A DNA stretch of 64,000 nucleotides from Trissonchulus latispiculum (Eukaryota; Nematoda; Enoplea; Enoplida; Ironidae), in contig JASAND010006683.1 of assembly GCA_030248195.1 (NCBI GenBank), positions 26,689-90,688 of the forward strand, in the 5' to 3' direction. Shown here in pieces: positions 45,901 through 54,900 of this stretch; the first letter of the stretch is position 1, and the number at the start of each line of letters is the position of its first letter. A model generated the notes under the pieces. It had not been told where the DNA came from and ran no database searches. It was given only the letters and a program-made list of their open reading frames with translations. Made by a program: the position numbers and the translations under genes.

Positions 45901-48900
45901 ATTTCTTGCACTGAAAATAGAAGGAGTGTACACAGCGTGTCAGAAATCCGAACTACACAGAAACACGATTTTTGTATCATATTACGCTAGGCATATTAAA
46001 GAATTTTGAGGAAATGTTGGATGGATGAAGTCATCCACGAGTTTCAGTAGAGTGCGAAGTACTGCCCTATCTAATTTGCAAATTGTCAACTAGGTTCCTG
46101 AACCAGAGATACGGTGTCTGCTGACTTCCTGACAGGGAAGCTTTCTATGACACCAGAGGCGAGATGCTCTACGTAGCCAGGAATTCCACTTACGCAAAGG
46201 AATGGCCCCGCCCGTGGGAAGGGCGGGTGATCCCGTAACGCTGGCAGCATCCAGTACAGCCGGTGGCAGGAGTGTTGTAGCCAAAGCGTTACACTTGTTC
46301 TGAAAGACATAATACAGTATTAGTATTACGATACAGTAACAGCTAATCATAATTTTCGGAAATATTAGCTGGGGAGTGACATTTTTCTTGGTTTGTACTA
46401 GAGCGTCTAACCGAGTTGGGAAGTTTCCTTCTGGCAGCACATTTGTCAGCATTCCAGAGCATGGAAAACTGCTACGTTAAATCCAAAATAAAACTATACA
46501 GTGCCTCTGTCCCTGTGCCATCTGTAATTATAACACAAAAAATTTTAGTTGGTCCAACAGTTCAGAGAAATCTATGCAATAGATCGCCGGTCTATGTTTA
46601 ACTGGCTTGACTGGACATGACTGTATATACAGGGTATTTTTAGGGATTTTTTTCCGGGGGGGGGGGGGGGGGTGACGCGGGGGGGGGGGCGGGGGGGGAA
46701 AAATTTTCGGGGGGGGGGGGGGAAGATTTTTTTGCAAAACTGAGCCAAAAAATGGTATTTTTTGGCGTATTTTGCATGGTGAAACTCAAACAGTGCTCAA
46801 AAATGCCAGGATTTAAGCTAAAAATAGCTATTTTTACGCAAAAATCTCCGGCGAAGCCGGAAAATTTTTGAAAATTGGCCTATTTTTGGCAAAAATTTGG
46901 GCCTCCAAAAAATCCCGGGGGGGGGAAGCAAAAATCCCGGGAGGGGGCGATTTCGGGGGGGGAAGGCATTTTCGGGGGGAGGTCAATTTTGGGGGGGGGG
47001 CCCCCCCCCCCCCCCCCCCCCCCTGTAAAAAATACCCTGTATATATTACATCAACTTAAGGTGCTGGTATCGCTTTGTGTAAATTCGACCCCACAAGCTT
47101 CAATTCTTCATGAAAGTGGATGAAACTTTCCAAATACCTTATTTTCGTGCTCTTTAACATTCTGGGACCAGTCCCGGATTTTTAGGTTTAAAGCTAAGAA
47201 AGTTTTGGTTTTTGCCCTTATTCTCTCAGTACATAGTAGCTACACCGGATTGGTTGTTATGGCTGGAAAGAAGGCACCAAAATGAACATTTTTGCTTTTA
47301 CAACTTTTGAGCTACCTCTAGTGGTTAAGGCAGTATAAGCCAAAAACGATTTTTGGGGTCAAAAAATGGCCATTTTTGACGAAATCAGTTTTTTCAAAAT
47401 TACTGCCAAATCTTACAGACAATTTCGGCTTATTTATACTCAATCGATACACCGTCCAATTGCATATTTTATCAATACCTATTCGCTGGAGTTCGTTGCT
47501 TTTAGCTAGGAAATCCGCCGAAAAACCATTTTGGCAAAATTGCGATTATTTTGTTTTGAACATTGATTTCTCAAAAACTGTCCAATGGATTCGCGTGATT
47601 TTGAACTGAATGAAAATTCGCCCTATTGCGGAGGGACATTTTTCTTGGTTTGAGCTAAAACGTCTCCAGTTGTGAAAAAACTGAACAGAAAGTTGCGAAA
47701 TTTCGTGTCATCGCGCATTTGCCGGGTTTTCTGGAGTACTGAGACTTGTTGAGCCAAATCCAAAAAAATGTCCCTCGGCCCACATGTCCTTCATATCATG
47801 GTACAAGAAAATATTTTGGCCGATTCTACAGTTTTGAGAAATCGATGTTCAAAAATTTTTGGCCTATATTCAGTCTGTCAGATGTCAGCATGTCAGAAGT
47901 TTTTTCGCTGTTTTTTGCCAATTTTGCTAGTTTCGTAAGCTCATGTTAATGTACAGATTATTAGCCTTAGAACGATGTATAAAGCTCTTTCCAACTCCCA
48001 AAATTGCGAAAGTTATAGCGTTTCGAAAAATCACCACAAAAGCACTGCACAAAAGGATACCAGCACCTTAACAGTACATTAGCGTTACATAAACTGTAAC
48101 CCACACACACTGTAGCACCCACATCAATAGGGGTCGTGAAGCTACAAAATTTTGTATTTTCTTTTCTTTTTTCAACTAGATATAAAAGCTAAAAAAGCTA
48201 CATTTCCAAAAACACTACAACAACGAATACCACCACCACCACTACCATCACTATACGCGAGATGTCCGCTTACATCAGCCATAGCAATCGTGTTCATTGC
48301 ATCCACAGCACTGTTGCCCACAGCGCCTTCAGCGGCCGACGTCAGCTGGGCCAGTTTTAGGGCTTCCAGCTGGGCAGGAGTCGGTGTCAGGGCAGCGCCC
48401 ATCTGGGAACTGGGCCAATCCAGCAGCAGCTGGACAATGGCCACATGACCGCCCTTGGCTGCCTCAATCAGCATGGTTGAACTATCCTAAAAAACACACA
48501 AAAGGGATGAAATAGGCACACCCAGTTCTGAATTTACATCAAGAAAATGAGGTAAACGCGGGCCAGCAGGCGGATCCACGAAGGATACAAGGCATTAATC
48601 ATAAAGAAATATTGAAAAACGCCTGACTGCAGTCACTAAGGTCGAAGCCTAGTCCGAACAGGAGAGAGCCAATGGGCGCTGTAATGTTCTGAATTTAGTA
48701 ATCCAAAAAACAATGCACTCTTCTGCATAGCTACAGAGAACGTTGCAACATTGCAAGATAAGACAGCAACCCTAACTAAGTGGACCAGGGAAGGGACTAA
48801 AATAAAACTACAGAAACAGAGAAACTGTTATCAACTAAGTCGAGGTGAGCAGGTACAATATGTTGCCAAATTAATGTAACCTTAGCGTGAAACAGGTCAA

Positions 48901-51900
48901 CTTTGCAAAAAAACCTCGGAAAGGCTAGAAAAGCTCCTAAGACTTACTTATGATAGAGAAATTGTGTTTCAAAATATTCTACAAAGCTACAAGTGCTATA
49001 CATCACTGCAAACTTTTCTCGTATGTTTGGGGCAGTGCCAGCTATAAATTTATGAAATTTTTCTAAAACCGACTTAGGAAGAGTCTTCTAACCCCCTCGT
49101 AGAGAGATCCTCGAAGACAACCTAGTTTTCTTTATTTCCTGATAATAATCCTTCATTTCTGACTCAATATTTACTGTTATTTCTGGCAGTATTATGTTGA
49201 GTTTTCGTTTACATCAAGAAAATGGCTCTCGGCCCTGGTTCGAACTAAAGCCTTGTCTTCGTAACTGCACGCAGGCCTTTTTCAGCATTTCTTTATGTCA
49301 CCTTTAAATAATACAGGTGGGCAATATCTTTTCTACAGACAACATAAGTTCAGATTTAAACTTCAGCACAGCACAGCACACCACCACAGCTAGTGCTTTA
49401 CCTTCAGTTTATGCGTCGGTTCCGCACCATGCTGAAGGAGTACTTCCACCACCGGGAGGAAGCCGGCCGTGCAGGCCAGGGACAGGGCCGTGTGGTCGTT
49501 GGTCGCCGTGGCCTTGTTCACCTGGGCTCCCTTGGCCAGAAGGAACTGGACCGTCCGGGTGTGACCGGCTCGGGCTGCCTTCATCAGGGGCGTTCGACCT
49601 CCCTCCGCCTCATGGTCCTGAAACATTACAAGACATATAATGTACTGTTTACACAAACATGATTGTAGGATGCTGAAAAAGACTCACCATGGAAAAACAC
49701 TACTCTCAGTTTCAGGGCCTTTTTAGTAAGTAAAGTAGAGTAGAGTAAAGAGTAGAGTAGAGTTAAAATTAAAGTAGATCCTTTTCATGAAAGAGTTAAA
49801 AGAGGAAACATCAAGCTTGAGTGGAGTTAAACCAGTTAAAAGTGCTCAGTCTCAGTGCTTAGAAGAGTACTATGGACTCACAAAAACATTAGGAAAGACG
49901 CTAAGCACGGTCTTCAGTGGTCTTTGTACGGGAATTAAATCGAAAACTTCAGGATTACATAGACCTGTACGAAATCTGTACAAACCACAAACCACAGCCT
50001 GGAATTCCTAATTAATGCAGTAATTGCGCATCACTATCTGCAGCATGCAAACACACTATTCAATATTACAGTACGGTACAGTTCCACTGTATACTTTATG
50101 CGTATAGGAAAACATTCAATCCACCGCATAGACTTACAATATCCGCTCCGTGCTCCACCAAAACGCCGCACACATCCGCATGACCATTCTCAGCCGCATA
50201 GCTGAGGGCAGTATCACCGGTGGCTGTCACAGCGTTCACGCTCACACCTGGAATAGCAACAACACGGTACAAAAAACTGTGTGAAAAAATAAATTAATAA
50301 ATAAATAAAAACTCCTTTGGGAACTATTGAAGGTCAAGTACTAGAATTGGATCTTCTCTGAGTAACCTGTCTGTTCACCTTCGAAGCAAATGTAGATTTG
50401 CAGTCGCTCCTCGCTAATTTTGAATCCCTTCTTTGATTACGTACTTATGGACTAAACGTTGTCGCTTCATTTCATTTCGAGGCAGCTTCTTCAGGGAACA
50501 ATCTCTAGCCGACAAAATACACAAAACTCATAAGATAGTTTCAGCAAAGCTTCCAAAACGTCAGAACAATTAATATTCAAACCTTCATCAATCAAAAATT
50601 TGACCATTTCCACATGTCCTTCCTGTGCAGCTTCCATCAGAGGGGTGTTGGCTCCCAGCTCCGGATTGGCGCCAGCCCTAACCAGCAAGGCAGCCACGTC
50701 AATGAAGCCAGAACAGCAGGCCAGCGTCAGGGCCGTTTCTCCCGTCTCCTCCGTCTGGGCGTCGTAGTCAGCGTCTAAACATTGAAAGCATAATTAGAAC
50801 GCAATAAAACACGGTTAGTGGGTAGTGATTAGCGCAGAGCCGAAAGTGATTGCTGTAACCAACCCTTACAAGAAAGACTTCTAATAACTAAATATGAGTA
50901 GATGGCCATCAGATAATAAACAGTGCCTCCTCACATGGAAAAACATTCATTATTTTTCTGTTGAAAAGAAAACTTTTGCCAAAACGCAACGCCAAAGTGC
51001 CCCCCCTTTCTTCCTCTAAAAAGGAACCGACCATCCTAAAAAACATCCTTACTAAAATTCAGTAACAATTCCACCATATCCTCATGGCCTTCTCTGGATG
51101 CCTCCATCAGGGGCGTATAGCCCTCATCGTTGACCTCCTCAATGTTGGCGCCTCGGTCCAGCAGGAGCTTGGCCAGGTCAGTATGACCCCCGCAGGCGGC
51201 CAGGGTTAACGGGGACTCGAAACTATCTGCTGGCATGTTCACCTACAGAAAAACAGTTTATTAAAAATAAAATTAATTATATTTAATTAAAAAATCAGCA
51301 GATAATATAATGCAGAGAACAAACAATTCATAGACCTAAAGACCCACCCCCACTCTAGTATAGACTAATCCAAAAACCTTAACCTGTCCAAAAATAATCA
51401 TCTTTAAACAGATCAATAATTTTAGAACAGATATCGTCTTCAAAAAATGCCTTCGAAAGAATTAGTTTTCAAAAAGTCCATTTCCAGAAAAATCATTCAG
51501 TCTGCATATACTCAGTTAGTACACACCTGTGCCCCATTGTCCAGCAGTAGCCGGGCCACCTCCACATGGCCGTCCATACTGGCTTCCATGAGGGCCGTGT
51601 GCATCTCATCCGGTCTCAGGTCTTCTCCCTTTTCCCGACTGACGCTCAGGAGGTATCGGGCCATCTCCAGATGACCCTTGTAGCATGCCAGGGTCAATGG
51701 GGATTCCTGAAACAAAAAAGCAAAGAGTTTACGTAAATGAGAAGTTTTAAGCTTTTTTGCAGAGTGTCAGCTTTAGAAAGCCTGCAACTACAGTGGTGAA
51801 ATGTTTAGGACACTCCACAGCTAGAATATTCCATATATGGATTGCAATAATTAGATGGAAATATTTATCTATCAGTTCCATTACCAAGAAGTATTGCGCC

Positions 51901-54900
51901 AAAAAACTTGGAAATACATAGATGCAATTCTATCTGAATCTTTCTTGATATTGAACATAACATAATAACAGTTCAAAATTCTATCATACTGTTAAAATTA
52001 CATGTTTTATAAGATTTGAAAAATAATTTATTACACGAACAAAAGACACCAACCTTAAATTCATTGGAGTGTGTGTTAATGGAGGCGCCTCGCTCAATCA
52101 GGACTTTGGCAATTTCCACAAAGCCTGCCGAGGCCGCCTCCATCAAAGGGGTGTGTCCGTTCTCGTTGTGGGCATCCACACTGGCCCCCTGGTCCAGTAG
52201 GGCCCGTACAACGTCCACATGCCCTCCCGCACAGGCATACATCAGGGGTGAATTGCCTAAAAACACGACACAGTAAACACGCAAAAATTCAGTTGAATGT
52301 CACTACTTCCATACAAACTGCATTGAAATTGCGACCCAGCATTTAACAGCTTCCGTGGCAAAAAGGCCACAATCATCTAAACTTAGACATATAGATCAGA
52401 ATTAAAATAGTTATTCATCAAATAGAAAGAACCATAAAATTTTAGCGGAGTTTCTACCTGTTTCTTTTGCGAAAAAAACTGCGAAATTCCGCACTTTTTT
52501 GAAAATTCCGCAACTTTTTTCAGAGCTCTGCGTAAAGTGCCGCAAAAATTTTTAGCCTCGAGTAAAAATTTTCAGCTATTTCTGATAATAAATCCACGTG
52601 TTTCTGGTACTTTTTGCAGAAAATTTCAAAAAAGTTTCGCGCCTTCGGCGCGTATTTCTGTATTGTAGACACCTTGCAGTCTTATGATAGGACGCTTGTC
52701 CGAGATATGTAGAATACTTTGTAGTGAAAGCTTATCCAATAAAATTTTTTTCGCATAAACTAATTTCCTAAAATACCTGAAGAAGTACACGCGTACACAC
52801 AGTAACCACTCTCTGAAGTATGCATTTGTTGAACAGTGTCGTGGATATATATACGTACGTACTTACATACGTACGTACATAACCTGTTTAGACACCAAAG
52901 TGCACAAGAATAACCCAAAATCTTTGCTAAATCGCTCGAAAAAATAGATTTTCAAACTTGAATTTTCCGGAAACAACTAGCTTTTCCTGGAGGCTGTCAC
53001 CTCCAGACCCCAATTTTTAAATTCGTTTTTGTCTTGGCGTTGTGCTTCATTATGATTGCTCTGTTCTTTCTAATTTTTACTATTTTTCCGAAATCTTTCT
53101 ATCTGATTTTAATTTTAAAATGTTGTATATACATGTTCCTAAACCAAATTTTATACTAATTTTTCCCTGTGGAGCTTTGGTTTTCTGGCTGCCGAAATCA
53201 AAATTTTGAGTGTTTCTATTAAGGATTTTTAGTTTTTACAAAATTTTCGCAGCTTCTGGGGGGCTCCGCCCCCAGACCCCCCGCATTTTCACCTGTAACT
53301 TTATATTCTTGTCAAAAACACACGTTTATACATACACATACTTCGACTTTGGAAGAATAGTTGTATATAACTTGGTTATACTATTCGTTTTCGTTAAATG
53401 TTAACAAGTAGGCCCCAAAAAGGGCAGTATTCCTTTGTAGACCTGTTTTTATTCAATTGCAGAATTGTCTTTGTCGCAAGGTCTTTTAAGCGTTGGAAGT
53501 TGCAGCTTCGGTCTACAATTTCACTTGAATTAATACCTTTATTTCTTTTGATATTGAACTACTGTTATCATTTGAAATATCTCACTAAATGTTATTGCTT
53601 TCTTACCAGACCAGGCATTCTTCAGCATAGCACAATACAATTGGTTAGCATCATCGGGTTCAGCAGTGCAGCTGTAAACTTAGGTAATTCTTCCAAATAA
53701 GAAAACAAAATATTTGTGCACAAAATTTCCATTACTTTTCATTCTACTGATTATTTTTCCCCAATTCTTTCCCCAAGGCCTATGCTTGCCGTCTAATTGC
53801 CTAATGCACCATGGTAGCTCCCAAGCTACACTGGTGCTAAAAAATCTGCAATCGTTTAGATTGCTGACAGCCGAAGACTGCGCGAAGGCTCTCAGTTCTG
53901 CCGCTTAAATAGGCTCCAAAAACTAATTTGCATAATCCGAATGCAAAAAATCGGACCTAAGCTAACCCTGTGTTGAAGATAGGGCTTCTGAATAGAGAAA
54001 TGACTCACAGTGTACTGAACATACAAGTTTCCTTTTTATACATTCCTGCTCCAGCAGGAATAAAAATGCGTTCAAATACAACATAATCAGTAAAATTCAT
54101 TAGTTATCATTGCAAAACTAAAAAATATGAATTTAGCAATTTTTTGCGAAGTTCCGCAAAAAATTTTGGAGGACTGCGTAAAAGTTCGCAAAAAGTTTCG
54201 ACGAAAAAAACACAGATTTCTACAATACTTAAACGGAGCATTCTTCATTTTTTTGACTGTTTATATAGGCTAAAAATCTGTTCCACACATTAATTTGCAC
54301 AATAAAATTGAAAAAATATATATTTGAAGTTTAAAAAATTCAAGCTGCCGCATGACGCCACAGCACCACCACCTGCCATTATATACTACTTCTCGATCTT
54401 ACCAGTGGAGGACTGGGCATTGACATCCGCTTCGTGCTGAAGCAAGAGTTTGACAATGTCCAGATGTCCGGCGGAGGCCGCCTCCATCAGAGGGGTACAG
54501 TCGCCCTTGACGCCTCGATCCTCAACATTGGTATGCATGGCCAACAGGACCTGCACCAAACAGAGAAACATAAATTCACAAGCAGGAAAAATGCTTCTTG
54601 CAGTCGCATGAAAAAGTTAATATTATGGCCAACATTTAAACGTGCTAAGGACAAGATTTAAAATGTTGAATATGAGCCAGCATCTAAATAAGTAGAGGAC
54701 AAGATGTAAACGTCTAACATGAGCCGCTACGTTTCTCTTAGGCAAGAAGTTGACATAAAAAGTTGAAGTTGACATAATAATTTTTTCACGCGGCAGAATT
54801 TCTTGCCATTTGGCACAAATGAGTACTCCTATAGGGCCTCCTTTTATGCCAAATTACAGCCTAAAAGCTCGCACCAGTAATAAAATTTTCCTTTCGTTAG

